64,000 nucleotides of DNA from Phocaeicola plebeius DSM 17135 (GCF_000187895.1 NZ_DS990134.1:62001-126000); one strand, 5' to 3'; counted from the first letter of the stretch, positions 42,001-52,116 are shown. The notes: generated from the letters alone by a model not told the origin. Numbers and translations: made by a program.

Positions 42001-45000
42001 CAGTTGGTACGTATTTCATAAAGGAATTCCTGCGAAAGAGGAACTCCTTCGGTGGGTTCACAATGGATTTTTCCGAAAAGAGGCATCTGCGGCTGGAGCG
42101 GTTTCAGTTCTGCTGACAGGTGGTTGCAGAATGCCGTGTAGGAATGGTTGTTCATGCAGGGCCCTGCATCGTCACGGTATACCAGTACGTAATGGTTCAG
42201 GGGGCGGGCATGCACCAATTGGTTGATTTGCAGAGCTAGGTCGCGTGCTTCTCGCGGAGCGATGCGGTCGAACAGGCTGGAGAGGTTGAAAATCACCAGT
42301 TCGGTCAGTACTGCATGGGCTTGCCAGAAAGCAGTAGGTACGGCACTCAGGCGGGGATACCAGCTTGCCTGAATGTGCTTGTAGGCTGGTGAACGGAAAA
42401 AGGCTTCGGCTGTTTCTCCCATTTCCTGCATGGGATAGATGCCCGTGTAGGTCAGGTCCAAATGAGGAAGAGAACGGCATACATCGGCAAAAGCCAGTCC
42501 CGAGGCTCCGGCTTCACACGAGAAATCGCAGAACACCACGCGCCCTGATACCTTACGGATGAGGTCGTGCAGCCAGTTGCCGCTTCCGGTAAAGAGAGCT
42601 TGGGCAGCAGCATATTGTTTCCGCATGTACAAATAATTGTATACCTGGCAGAAGTTAGATGGAAACATTTCTTCGGACAGGGTACGGAAGTCACTCCGGC
42701 CGTAGGCAGTGGCTTCACGGTAGTAGGCTTCGTTTTCTTCCAGATGTGCCGGTGGGGCTATCAATTCTGGGAATACCTGTTTGAAATGTGCTGGCAGGGA
42801 ATAGGTACCGTCTGCCACTTCCCAGTTCTTCCGGTACGAAGGCAGGGTAAAATTTCCCCGGCAGAACGAGAGGGCATCCGTCTCCAGGTATCCGTTGTGC
42901 AGGCGGATGTACTCCATCAGCTTGTAGAAGGTGATGTTGGCCCCGAGGATGTGCGGGTTACCCGTCAGCAGCAGTTGCTTGCGGGCGCGTGTCAGTGCTA
43001 CATTCAGCTTGCGGTCAATCAGAAAATTGCCTTCCTGAAACGTATTGGCCGTAAGGAAGTTGAGCTGGCTGAAATTCTGTATGGTAAACGAATAGATGAT
43101 AATGTCGCGCTGGCTGCCCTGGTAGCGTTCCACCGTGTCAATGGAGATGTCCTGCAAGGCAGACAGCTGGAGGCGCGCAATCTCTTTTCGTATCATGGCA
43201 ATCTGGTTGCGGTAGGGCACGATGACACCTACCGTCCGGTTCGGGTCGAAACGGGATTCCGTCAGACGGTAAATATGGCCTAACAGAGTGGCTACAATCC
43301 GGGCTTCGTTCGGGTTGGTCTTGTCCGAGCAGGTCAGGTGGTCCGGAGCTTCTGCGGGAATGAACACCATTCTGCGTTCCAGCAGCAACTGGTCGATGGT
43401 GTCTTGCGGAGTCAGGCCGGTTTCGTAAGGCGTTTCTTCCAACTGATGAGGAAGAGGCACGCTCTCCAGTTGCTCCCGGTAGTAGAACGTCTGGTTCGGA
43501 AATTCAGCAATGGCCGGATGCATGCGTCCTTGCTTGTGAAGGATGCTCCGGCAGGTGTCTGGACTCGATTTGTAAAGGCGTTCGAACAGCGAGTTGCGGC
43601 AATCTTCCAGCCCGATGTTCCGCAGCAGGAGATCGGTCACGGCAGCTTCTTCCGCACTTTGCTGGGCAATGGCCGGCAACTGTTTGTAGTCACCCACCAA
43701 TATGAACTTGTCGATGGCGTTATGCTGCTGATGACGGGCAGACAGGATACCTATCAGGTCGGGTTCCAGAATCTGTGAAGCTTCATCGATGATGGCCAGC
43801 TGGAAATGCTTCAGCGTGAACAGGTTGAGGCGGTTATTGATGGCGGTCGTGGTACCCACAAAGATACGTGTGCGTGCCATTTTCTGCTGGATGTCGGTCA
43901 GTTTGGGACAGTCATCCAGACTGTATTTCAGCAGGTAAGGCACGAAACGCTTGTCGCACGACAGTTCGTTACCGATACGGATGAACGGGGTACGGTCGGC
44001 AATACCGGAATCCGTGAGCATGGCACAGATTTCATCTACCGCCCGGTTGGTGTATGACAACAGCAGGATGGAAGTGTCCGGTTCGCTCAGGGCTTCTTCC
44101 ACCATGAAGCGCAGGGCACACGAGGTTTTTCCAGTGCCCGGAGGACCCACCAGTAGAAAGTAGTCCTTGGCCTGTTTCTCTTTCAGAATGAGTTCGTTGA
44201 AGCGGCCGTAATCGCCGTTCAGTTTGACGTCCTCCAGTTGTGCAGGCGGACGTACGCCGAGCAGTAGTTCTTTCCGGTCGGCCTGTGCGGACAGAAAAGC
44301 GTATAGCCCACGGAAGCCGTTGTTGGCAGAAGTGTCCGAGAAATCGTGTTCTACGGCAAATACCTCTTCTTTGCCGCCGATGATGTCTTTATTTTGCTGT
44401 CCGTTGCGCAGCACTAAGGTCATACGGTCCGGCTGCAACTTCAGAATGTTTCCCTTCATGAGAATCTGCTTTCTCATGTCCGGTTCTTCCTTATACGCAT
44501 AGAGAATCACCATGTCGCCCGTACGGAAGTTGGGCAGGAAGTCCTCATCCTGTGCCGGAATGTGCAGTTCGATAAGGTCGTATCCTTTGCCGGGACCGCT
44601 GCTTTGCTTCTCCTGGATGGTCAGTCCGGTCAGGATATTGCCCGCCTCCAGTTTCTCGTGCAGCGGGATATGCCAGTTGCCGGCAAATCCGTGAGATGCA
44701 TCGTTGCTTCCTCCGGTCTTGCTGAGAATCTGTTCCTTTGATATGAACGTGAAAAAGCGGTTGAAGTAAGCCCGCTCCAGCGGTGTACAGCGTTTCAGGG
44801 TATTGATGGCCGTCTGCAGTTGCGGTTCCTGGTAGTCGTTCCACAGCTTTCCGCCAATCTGCAGTTCGTTCAGCAAATCGGTGCTCAGTGAGTCTACAAT
44901 TTCTCCGATGGCTCCATCGCCCAGTCGCATCTCGTTGTATACGATGAAATTGCGGAGCTTGATGCTCTCCCGGAACAGGTTTTCGGCAAAGTGTTCTATC

Positions 45001-46247
45001 AGCAATCCGTCAGCATACTTGGAATAGAGCAGGAAAGTCTGCATGTGGGCGGTTTCCTGTCCAAAATTGTACATTAGTACGCCTTGGTAGAGCATCATCT
45101 GAATGAAATGGTCTTCCTTATGGCGGCGATGGTATTCGTCGCGCTTGCCGGCCTTCTGTTCGATGAGTACCTGGAAGTCTTTCTGCATCATGTCCACACG
45201 TCCCTGCAATCCTAATTTCTCACAAATGAAGGAGGCTTCGAGCAGGGTATTCTTCTTGTTGAAATTCCGTATGTTATGAGGCAGCACATCGTGAACAAAC
45301 GAGCGGATGTTCATCATCTGCGCCTGTGCCTGTGCGTGAAAGTCGGCAGGAAGGGAGCAGGTACAGAAATCGAGGGCCGAAGCGGCAAAGAATTTCTTGA
45401 TGGTGCGGGGGTAACTCACCGGTTCCTGCGGCTGCTCGTTGATATAGTCATCGAGAAACTGGCTGGCCAGGTTACCCATCAGGATGGGGGCCGTATTGGC
45501 TCTCGGCTTGATTTTGTTCATGAAATAATTAAGCGGGTGGTGCCCGTACTCCCGAAAGCAGGCGGCTAGCGAACTGATGTCAATTAGGTAATCGGGGTGA
45601 ATCACAATAAGGTTGGGAATGTAGTGATTCTCCTCGTCCACGCGCACGTCGAGCAGGTTCAGCGGCAGATTTTCTGAAAGGAGGTCTTTCAGGTAGAGCA
45701 GGTCGCCGTCATATCCTCCTTTAGCATAGTTGATGATGATGAACGGGTCGGTTTCGCTGTCGGTCGCCGCAAAAATCTGCGTGTCGTTCCAGCTGGTCAC
45801 CGAAGCCCGTACGTACGGGATGTGCGACAGGCGTGTACCCTGATACGGACGGTTGGAGTGGGGGATTTCCGGAAGGATGGAAGCCGGAATGTCTTCTTCA
45901 AAACCCAGTGAGACAAAGCGCACCAGTGCCCGCAGGTCGTAAAGGTATTCCTGCATGTCGGCCTGAAAACGGTCGCCCATGGCTGCGTTACAGTTACGGC
46001 GCATGGTCTGGATGGCATAGCGGTCGGAGGGAGTCATTTTCTTCTCCTTGCAGATGTAATCCAGACGGGAAAACAGGTTGGCGAACGAGAGCGTGACACC
46101 AGTGGTCAGTTCATAACAAGCCTGCTCCAGCACTTTGTGGAGCAGGATATATTTAGCTTGTAAATTGTCGGGGGCAGCCGTCGGCTGATGATGAATCCGT
46201 TCGATACGGTTGAACAAATCGAAGGATTGAAGTTCGATACGAGACAT
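42000..46247 (-). CDS. Large SF1 helicase with Dna2/Cas4-like nuclease domain
   Basis: 1,415 residues from ATG 46247 (a TTG two codons earlier is less likely; numbering below uses that longer frame). An N-terminal region of about 330 residues is unrecognised. A PD-(D/E)xK nuclease follows: E339, D354 (GRVD), E365-Q-K367 and Q385. The SF1 helicase has Walker A GPPGTGKT 703-710, DEAS 823-826, GDYKQLPA 854-861, VERYQGSQRD near 1041 and NVALTRAR near 1084. The C-terminal 190 residues (FCDFSCEAGASGLAFADV, VIFNLSSLFDRI) look like a Rossmann, possibly methyltransferase-like, fold. A role in DNA repair or defence is inferred. The SDR gene is coupled to it. Confidence 0.85.
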   Translation of the reverse strand: MSRIELQSFDLFNRIERIHHQPTAAPDNLQAKYILLHKVLEQACYELTTGVTLSFANLFSRLDYICKEKKMTPSDRYAIQTMRRNCNAAMGDRFQADMQEYLYDLRALVRFVSLGFEEDIPASILPEIPHSNRPYQGTRLSHIPYVRASVTSWNDTQIFAATDSETDPFIIINYAKGGYDGDLLYLKDLLSENLPLNLLDVRVDEENHYIPNLIVIHPDYLIDISSLAACFREYGHHPLNYFMNKIKPRANTAPILMGNLASQFLDDYINEQPQEPVSYPRTIKKFFAASALDFCTCSLPADFHAQAQAQMMNIRSFVHDVLPHNIRNFNKKNTLLEASFICEKLGLQGRVDMMQKDFQVLIEQKAGKRDEYHRRHKEDHFIQMMLYQGVLMYNFGQETAHMQTFLLYSKYADGLLIEHFAENLFRESIKLRNFIVYNEMRLGDGAIGEIVDSLSTDLLNELQIGGKLWNDYQEPQLQTAINTLKRCTPLERAYFNRFFTFISKEQILSKTGGSNDASHGFAGNWHIPLHEKLEAGNILTGLTIQEKQSSGPGKGYDLIELHIPAQDEDFLPNFRTGDMVILYAYKEEPDMRKQILMKGNILKLQPDRMTLVLRNGQQNKDIIGGKEEVFAVEHDFSDTSANNGFRGLYAFLSAQADRKELLLGVRPPAQLEDVKLNGDYGRFNELILKEKQAKDYFLLVGPPGTGKTSCALRFMVEEALSEPDTSILLLSYTNRAVDEICAMLTDSGIADRTPFIRIGNELSCDKRFVPYLLKYSLDDCPKLTDIQQKMARTRIFVGTTTAINNRLNLFTLKHFQLAIIDEASQILEPDLIGILSARHQQHNAIDKFILVGDYKQLPAIAQQSAEEAAVTDLLLRNIGLEDCRNSLFERLYKSSPDTCRSILHKQGRMHPAIAEFPNQTFYYREQLESVPLPHQLEETPYETGLTPQDTIDQLLLERRMVFIPAEAPDHLTCSDKTNPNEARIVATLLGHIYRLTESRFDPNRTVGVIVPYRNQIAMIRKEIARLQLSALQDISIDTVERYQGSQRDIIIYSFTIQNFSQLNFLTANTFQEGNFLIDRKLNVALTRARKQLLLTGNPHILGANITFYKLMEYIRLHNGYLETDALSFCRGNFTLPSYRKNWEVADGTYSLPAHFKQVFPELIAPPAHLEENEAYYREATAYGRSDFRTLSEEMFPSNFCQVYNYLYMRKQYAAAQALFTGSGNWLHDLIRKVSGRVVFCDFSCEAGASGLAFADVCRSLPHLDLTYTGIYPMQEMGETAEAFFRSPAYKHIQASWYPRLSAVPTAFWQAHAVLTELVIFNLSSLFDRIAPREARDLALQINQLVHARPLNHYVLVYRDDAGPCMNNHSYTAFCNHLSAELKPLQPQMPLFGKIHCEPTEGVPLSQEFLYEIRTN

Positions 46248-46271
46248 GTGCAAAAAAGTGTCAGGAGAAAG

Positions 46272-47084
46272 TTAAGGCAGTTTGGTCAGGTGATAGATAC
46301 AATAAGCCTTAGTGAGTCCGCTGAATTCTCCTTTGTATTGTGCAGTCACATCTTCTTTAATCAAGCTGACGGTAGTTGTTTCTTCTTGTCCGGTTGTAGT
46401 CTGAGCGGAAGATGCTTCGTCCTCGAATAACATGAATGTGTAGGTCTTTTTGGTACTTCCTGCCATTTCAGCTTCGATTTGCTGATAAGGTTCGCCGGTA
46501 TCTTCAGCATATTTCAAGGTACGTTCAAAAATACCAATCTGATAATTCCCAGTGTTGTTAGGGAAGATTTTCAGGTCGCCGTAAGTCAGGGAAGCATCGG
46601 AATAAGTGAACAGCATACGTCCGCCGGGCTGTACCGGTGCATCTTCGGTGATTCGTGCAATCAGTTCGGCTTCTTCCCCTTTGGTCAGTTCGTCTCCTTC
46701 TACAGTGGCACTGATGCTGTCTACCCGGTAATTGCTTTGTGGGTTGTTGACAGAGATGGACAGGGTATAGCTGTTGCCTGAACGGTCGGCAATGAGGGTG
46801 GTGGTGGCTCCGATGCTGACTGGAATGAATGTCAGGGTATCGCCATCGTAGCGGTAGTCCACGATTTCCTCGTTTTCGTTTTTGATAGTATAATTTCCTT
46901 CTCCTCCTCGAATCAAGAATTTCTCGCCTTTACTGAACAGATTGATTTCCAGTTTGCCGTCAGTAATTTGTTGATGGTCTGTGGCACTGATCAGGTAAAT
47001 AGGTCCATGATCATCCTTGCATGCCATAAAGGAAAGAATGACTACAATCAGAAGTATTCCATGAAAAAAATGTGTTCGTTTCAT
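46272..47084 (-). CDS. Hypothetical lipoprotein
   Basis: 270 residues with a lipoprotein signal (ILSFMAC, cysteine 22) followed by an acidic start typical of surface-exported Bacteroides lipoproteins (CKDDHG). Residues 35-115 are beta-rich and Ig-like. The second half has EAEMAGSTKKTYTFMLFEDEAS and a threonine-rich stretch. No family recognised. The start codon abuts a 16-bp inverted repeat. Confidence 0.65.
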   Translation of the reverse strand: MKRTHFFHGILLIVVILSFMACKDDHGPIYLISATDHQQITDGKLEINLFSKGEKFLIRGGEGNYTIKNENEEIVDYRYDGDTLTFIPVSIGATTTLIADRSGNSYTLSISVNNPQSNYRVDSISATVEGDELTKGEEAELIARITEDAPVQPGGRMLFTYSDASLTYGDLKIFPNNTGNYQIGIFERTLKYAEDTGEPYQQIEAEMAGSTKKTYTFMLFEDEASSAQTTTGQEETTTVSLIKEDVTAQYKGEFSGLTKAYCIYHLTKLP

Positions 47085-47123
47085 AAGTCGTATATTTGAA
47101 TTGTTGCTTCAAATATACGACTT
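47085..47123. promoter_or_regulatory. 16-bp perfect inverted repeat abutting the lipoprotein start
   Basis: AAGTCGTATATTTGAA (47085-47100) and TTCAAATATACGACTT (47108-47123) are perfect complements with a 7-nt loop. The distal arm carries a minus-strand -7 box TATATTTG, and the proximal arm ends next to the ATG at 47084. The plus strand continues with a T-run (to 47128), so it also looks like a plus-strand terminator. Confidence 0.6.
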
Positions 47124-47160
47124 TTTTTGAATTTGTGCGGGGTATGGGGTAAAAACAAGG

Positions 47161-49701
47161 TCAATCAGCTTTTTCTGTCAGGGAATAGTCTCCGGCTTTT
47201 TCATCAATTAACTGTTGCAGTTCTGCAAGTGCAGGAACTTTCCCTTGGAAGGTAATGACGGCTTCCGGCGGAGTGAGTGTAACCTGAGCGGAGGCACCTT
47301 CCCACATGTTCAGCACTTTCTCTACGCGGGTGCGGCAGTGGTCGCACATCATTCCCTCTACCAGATAGGTTTTCCGGATTTCGGAAGCGGAGGAAGCAGT
47401 GATTTCCGGCTGTGGAATAGCTGTTTCCACTGCGGGTGCGGTGATTCCTTCAGTGGGTTGTACTTCCTCTTGTACGGTCACTGCGGTGTGTGCGAATTTC
47501 TTCCGTTTCAGTCGCAGACTGTTGCTTACTACGCTGACACTGCTCATGGCCATGGCGGCTCCGGCTATCATCGGATTCAACAGGAAGCCGTTGATGGGGT
47601 ACAGAATACCGGCGGCTAACGGAATACCTATCAGGTTGTAGATGAAAGCCCAGAAAAGATTCTCGCGGATGGTGCGTACGGTGGCCTGAGAAAGGCGGAT
47701 GGCATCGGTAATCTTGTTCAGGTCGGATGAGATGAGCGTCATTTTAGCCACGTCCATGGCGATGTCGCTTCCTTTTCCCATGGCAATGCTGAGGTCGGCT
47801 TGAGCCAGTGCCGCACTGTCATTGATGCCGTCACCCACCATGGCTACGATTTTGCCTTCCTTTTGCAAGTCCTTGATGAATTGGGCCTTCTGCTGCGGAA
47901 GTACCTCAGCCTGAAAGTGGGTGATGCCGCATTGTGCTGCAATTCTTTGAGCCGTTTCCGGATTGTCACCGGTCAGCATATAAGTTGAGATTCCCATCTC
48001 CTGCAATTGTCTGACAGCCTCTCTGGAGGTCGGCTTGATGCGGTCGGCAATGGCTACCAGTCCTAATGCCTGCTGTGAATCGGCCAGCCAGATGACGGTC
48101 TTGGCCTCCTGGCTTAGTCGGGCAGCTTCTTCCGTCAGGGCAGGGGACACGGTAAGATGGTGAGTCTCCAGCAGTCGGCGGTTGCCGGCATAATAATAGG
48201 TACCGTTGATTTTGCCTCGCACTCCTAATCCTGTCAGACTTTCAAATTCTTCCATGGGAAGTATCTGGCGGGTCTGATGCTGCACGATGGCTTGTGCCAG
48301 AGGGTGTTCCGAAGCGCTTTCTAGGGTAAAGAGCACATCGCCTAACGGAGATTGAAGAAGCGGGTCGGAGATGTCGGTCACCGTGGGGTGTCCTTCGGTT
48401 AGCGTGCCGGTTTTATCGAGTACGATGGCGTTCACCTTACGGGCTGTTTCCAGACTTTCCGCATCTTTAATCAGGATACCGTTTTCAGCCCCCTTTCCGA
48501 TGCCGACCATGATGGCCGTCGGTGTGGCCAGCCCTAAAGCACAGGGGCAGGCAATGATGGTGACGGTAACTGCGGCCAGCAAGCCGTGGGTGAATCCGTT
48601 GGCATTGTCCAGCCATATCCAGACTAAAAACGAAAGAACGGCAATGCTCAGGATGGTAGGCACGAAGATAGCCGCGATGCGGTCTACTAATTGCTGTACG
48701 GGGGCCTTGCTGCCTTGTGCATCTTGCACCATGCGGATGATATGAGCCAGAACGGTTTCACTGCCTACTTTGTCGGCGATGAAACTGAAACTTCCTTTCT
48801 GGTTGATGGTGCTGGCATATACCTTGGCACCGGGAGTCTTTTCGGTAGGAAGCGGTTCGCCGGTGAGCATGCTCTCGTCTACATAGGAACTGCCTTCATA
48901 TACGGTTCCGTCCACGGCAATGCGGCTGCCCGGTTTGACTACCAGTCGCTGACCCTGCTGTACTTGTTCCACGGGAATTTCTTTCAGCTGTCCTTCCGGA
49001 GTGAGAATAGTGACCGTGGCCGGCTGCAGTCCCATCAGTTTTTTGATGGCTTCCGATGTATTTCCTTTGGCTTTCTCTTCCAGTAACCGTCCGAGCAGGA
49101 TAAAAGAGATGATGACGCTGGCCGCCTCAAAGTACACGTGAGGGTGAATACCTCTGCTCAGCCAGAACTCCGGCCAGAACAGGTTGAACAGGCTGAATGT
49201 ATAGGCAATGCCAGTACTCACGGCTACCAGCGTGTCCATGTTGGAAGTGCGGTGCTTCAACTGTTTCCAGGCATTGCGGTAGAAATCTCTTCCCAACCAG
49301 AACACTACGGGGGTGGAAAGAATCCACATCACGTAATTGGCGTAAGTCCAGTCCATGAAGCACATGCCGATAATGGCTACGGGCACGGAAAGCATCAGCG
49401 AAAAGAAAGTACGCTGTTTTAGTTGACGGTACTTCCGGCTATGTGCATCTTCTGCTATTTTCTCTTTTTGAGCATTTGTTTCAATGACCAGGTCGTATCC
49501 GGCATTCTGAATGGCACCTTTTAATGTTTCGGGTGTACATTCCTGGGGGTTGTATTCTACAGTGGCCGTGGCGGCTGCATAATTCACCTGAGCATGATAT
49601 ACACCCGGTTGACGGTTCAGTGTCTTTTCCACCCGTGTGGCACAGGCGGCGCAACTCATGTCCAGCACTGGAAAGGTTTGTGTAGTTTTAGTAGTATTCA
49701 T
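47161..49701 (-). CDS. copA: Copper-type P1B ATPase (CopA-like)
   Basis: 846 residues. It exports Cu(I), or a similar soft metal, from the cytoplasm using ATP. N-terminal HMA domain with MSCAAC (C17, C20), eight membrane segments, CPC metal site at 385-387, phosphorylation motif DKTGT (429-433), SEHPLA and GDGINDSAALAQAD. An unusual extra HMA domain lies at the very C-terminus (VEGMMCDHCRTRVEKVL). A basic linker rich in E and P joins it to the last helix. Confidence 0.93.
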   Translation of the reverse strand: MNTTKTTQTFPVLDMSCAACATRVEKTLNRQPGVYHAQVNYAAATATVEYNPQECTPETLKGAIQNAGYDLVIETNAQKEKIAEDAHSRKYRQLKQRTFFSLMLSVPVAIIGMCFMDWTYANYVMWILSTPVVFWLGRDFYRNAWKQLKHRTSNMDTLVAVSTGIAYTFSLFNLFWPEFWLSRGIHPHVYFEAASVIISFILLGRLLEEKAKGNTSEAIKKLMGLQPATVTILTPEGQLKEIPVEQVQQGQRLVVKPGSRIAVDGTVYEGSSYVDESMLTGEPLPTEKTPGAKVYASTINQKGSFSFIADKVGSETVLAHIIRMVQDAQGSKAPVQQLVDRIAAIFVPTILSIAVLSFLVWIWLDNANGFTHGLLAAVTVTIIACPCALGLATPTAIMVGIGKGAENGILIKDAESLETARKVNAIVLDKTGTLTEGHPTVTDISDPLLQSPLGDVLFTLESASEHPLAQAIVQHQTRQILPMEEFESLTGLGVRGKINGTYYYAGNRRLLETHHLTVSPALTEEAARLSQEAKTVIWLADSQQALGLVAIADRIKPTSREAVRQLQEMGISTYMLTGDNPETAQRIAAQCGITHFQAEVLPQQKAQFIKDLQKEGKIVAMVGDGINDSAALAQADLSIAMGKGSDIAMDVAKMTLISSDLNKITDAIRLSQATVRTIRENLFWAFIYNLIGIPLAAGILYPINGFLLNPMIAGAAMAMSSVSVVSNSLRLKRKKFAHTAVTVQEEVQPTEGITAPAVETAIPQPEITASSASEIRKTYLVEGMMCDHCRTRVEKVLNMWEGASAQVTLTPPEAVITFQGKVPALAELQQLIDEKAGDYSLTEKAD

Positions 49702-49723
49702 ATTTTCTTTATTTAGAATGGGA

Positions 49724-49731
49724 CAAAATTA
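49724..49731 (-). promoter_or_regulatory. -7 box of the copA-like gene
   Basis: TAATTTTG on the minus strand fits TAnnTTTG, 22 bp before the start codon; no -33 box recognised. Confidence 0.45.
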
Positions 49732-49806
49732 CAACATTATTGGTTGAATTGGAAACTTCTGTTTCATATTTGTCTCTCAGGGGGATATTTCTTGTAAGGA
49801 ATTCGT

Positions 49807-49814
49807 TATTTTTG
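49807..49814 (+). promoter_or_regulatory. -7 box of the CPA2 antiporter gene
   Basis: TATTTTTG fits TAnnTTTG, 25 bp before the start codon; no -33 box recognised. Confidence 0.45.
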
Positions 49815-49839
49815 CGCAAAATAAAATACAACTATTATT

Positions 49840-52116
49840 ATGTCGCATTTAGCTCCTCTTATCAGTGATCTGGCCTTGATATTGATTAGTGCTGGAATCA
49901 TGACATTACTATTTAAGAAATTGAAGCAGCCTTTGGTGTTAGGCTATATTGTCGCAGGTTTTGTTTGTAGTCCTCATTTTGCGTTTACCCCTTCGGTGGT
50001 AGATGCGGATAATATCCAGACTTGGTCGGAGATTGGTGTCATCTTCCTTTTGTTTGCGCTGGGATTGGAATTCAGCTTCAAGAAACTGATGAAAGTGGGA
50101 GGTTCGGCAGTCATATCGGCCTGTACGATTATCTTCTGCATGATACTGGTCGGTGTGTTTGTGGGCTGGATGTTTGGATGGAAGCAGATGGACTGCATTT
50201 ATTTGGGAGGAATGCTGGCCATGTCCTCCACCACCATTATCTATAAGGCATTTGATGATTTGGGGCTTCGGCAACAGCGTTTTGCCGGGTTGGTGCTAAG
50301 TATTCTGATTCTGGAAGATATTCTGGCCATTGTGCTGATGGTAATGCTTTCTACCATGGCCGTAAGTAAGAATTTTGAAGGAAGTGAGATGATTTACAGT
50401 ATCGGGAAACTGGTGTTCTTCCTGATTCTCTGGTTTGTGGTAGGTATTTATCTGATTCCGCTTTTCTTGAAGAGGGCACGCAAACTGATGAGTGACGAGA
50501 CGTTGCTGATTGTGTCCTTGGCCTTGTGCTTCGGGATGGTGGTGCTGGCTGCCCGTGTAGGCTTCTCTCCAGCTTTTGGTGCATTTATCATGGGTTCTAT
50601 TCTGGCGGAAACGGTGGAATCGGAACACATTGACAAGCTTGTGGCTCCGGTGAAAGATTTGTTTGGAGCTATCTTCTTCGTATCTGTCGGGATGATGGTC
50701 GACCCGAACATGATTGTGGAATACATCTGGCCAATCCTGGCGATTGTGGTAGCCATATTGTTGGGGCAGACTATCTTTGGTACGGGAGGTGTGTTGCTGT
50801 CAGGTCAGCCGTTGAAAATCGCCATGCAGTGTGGATTCAGTTTGACACAGATTGGTGAATTTGCCTTTATCATCGCGGCATTGGGAGTAAGCCTGAATGT
50901 GACAAGTTCTTTCCTATATCCGATTGTGGTGGCTGTATCCGTGATAACGACCTTCCTTACTCCTTATATGATTCGTTTGTCCGGTCCTGCTTATGGCTGG
51001 GTAGACCGTCATCTTCCGGTATTTTGGAAACACTTGCTGGAACGTTATTCGGTAGGAGTACAGCCTGTGAATCATCAGAATAACTGGAAAAAGCTGTTGA
51101 CTTCTATTGTGCGTATCACATTGATTTACCTGGTGCTTTCCATTGCGATGGTGGTACTGTCATTCAATCTGTTCCTTCCTCTTTTGATTTCCGCACTGGG
51201 AGGTTTCTGGGGAAAAGTGTTGGGAGCGGTAGTGACCATCTTGTTGATTTCTCCTTTCCTGCGCGCCATGATTATGAAGAAAAATCATTCCATCGAGTTC
51301 AAGGCACTTTGGGCGGACAGCCGTTTCAATCATGCACCGCTGATTTCAATCGTATTGCTTCGCATTGTGCTGGCTGTATTGTTTGTGGTCTACATCATCA
51401 AGCATCTGTTCCAGGCCTCTGCCGCGCTGATGGTGGGTATTGCCATTCTGGTCGTCCTGCTGATGATTTTCTCTCGTTTCTTGAAAAAGCAGTCAATCGG
51501 GATGGAAAGGGTGTTTGTGCAGAATCTCCGTTCCAAGGAAATAAAGAAAGCGTATTTGGGCGAGAGCCAGCCGGAATATGCCGGACGACTGCTGGACCGT
51601 GATTTGCACCTGTCGGATTTTGTGGTTCCTGCCGACTCGTTGTGGGGAGGAAAGACCTTGATGGAACTTGACTTCGGAAAGAAATACGGAGTGCATGTGG
51701 CTTCTATCATACGAGGTGCGCATCGCATTAACATCCCGGGTGGAGGAAGCCGGATTTTCCCGAATGACAAGTTGCAGGTTATCGGAACCGACGAACAGTT
51801 GTCTGTATTCTCCGGACAGCTGGAAAAGGTAGCAGAAGGTTACAAGGATGAGGACTTTGAGAACCGCGAGATGTACTTGAAGCAGTTTGTCATTGCAAGG
51901 AACTCGCCGTTTTGCGGACGTACGATTCGTGAAAGTGGTATCCGCAACAAATACCATTGTCTGGTGGTAGGAATTGAGTCTGCCGACGATAGTAACCTGC
52001 GGCAGCCGGAAGTCTCTTTTGAGTTGCAGAGGGGCGATGTGGTATGGGTCGTAGGAGAGGAAAAGAATTTGAATGCGTTGTTTGAAGCCTCTGAGGTGAC
52101 AGCCAAGGCAGAATAA
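49840..52116 (+). CDS. CPA2 cation:proton antiporter with TrkA-C domains (KefB-like)
   Basis: 758 residues. The N-terminal Na+/H+ exchanger domain has about 12 helices (LFALGLEFSFKKLMKVGGSAV, SPAFGAFIMGSILAETVE). A second group of membrane segments around residues 415-550 follows, then two TrkA-C-like regulatory domains (about 580-665 and 675-755; LQVIGTDEQLSVF and VVWVVGEEKNLNALF). The ion is probably K+ or Na+. No TrkA-N (NAD-binding) domain is evident, unlike E. coli KefB. Confidence 0.88.
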   Translation: MSHLAPLISDLALILISAGIMTLLFKKLKQPLVLGYIVAGFVCSPHFAFTPSVVDADNIQTWSEIGVIFLLFALGLEFSFKKLMKVGGSAVISACTIIFCMILVGVFVGWMFGWKQMDCIYLGGMLAMSSTTIIYKAFDDLGLRQQRFAGLVLSILILEDILAIVLMVMLSTMAVSKNFEGSEMIYSIGKLVFFLILWFVVGIYLIPLFLKRARKLMSDETLLIVSLALCFGMVVLAARVGFSPAFGAFIMGSILAETVESEHIDKLVAPVKDLFGAIFFVSVGMMVDPNMIVEYIWPILAIVVAILLGQTIFGTGGVLLSGQPLKIAMQCGFSLTQIGEFAFIIAALGVSLNVTSSFLYPIVVAVSVITTFLTPYMIRLSGPAYGWVDRHLPVFWKHLLERYSVGVQPVNHQNNWKKLLTSIVRITLIYLVLSIAMVVLSFNLFLPLLISALGGFWGKVLGAVVTILLISPFLRAMIMKKNHSIEFKALWADSRFNHAPLISIVLLRIVLAVLFVVYIIKHLFQASAALMVGIAILVVLLMIFSRFLKKQSIGMERVFVQNLRSKEIKKAYLGESQPEYAGRLLDRDLHLSDFVVPADSLWGGKTLMELDFGKKYGVHVASIIRGAHRINIPGGGSRIFPNDKLQVIGTDEQLSVFSGQLEKVAEGYKDEDFENREMYLKQFVIARNSPFCGRTIRESGIRNKYHCLVVGIESADDSNLRQPEVSFELQRGDVVWVVGEEKNLNALFEASEVTAKAE

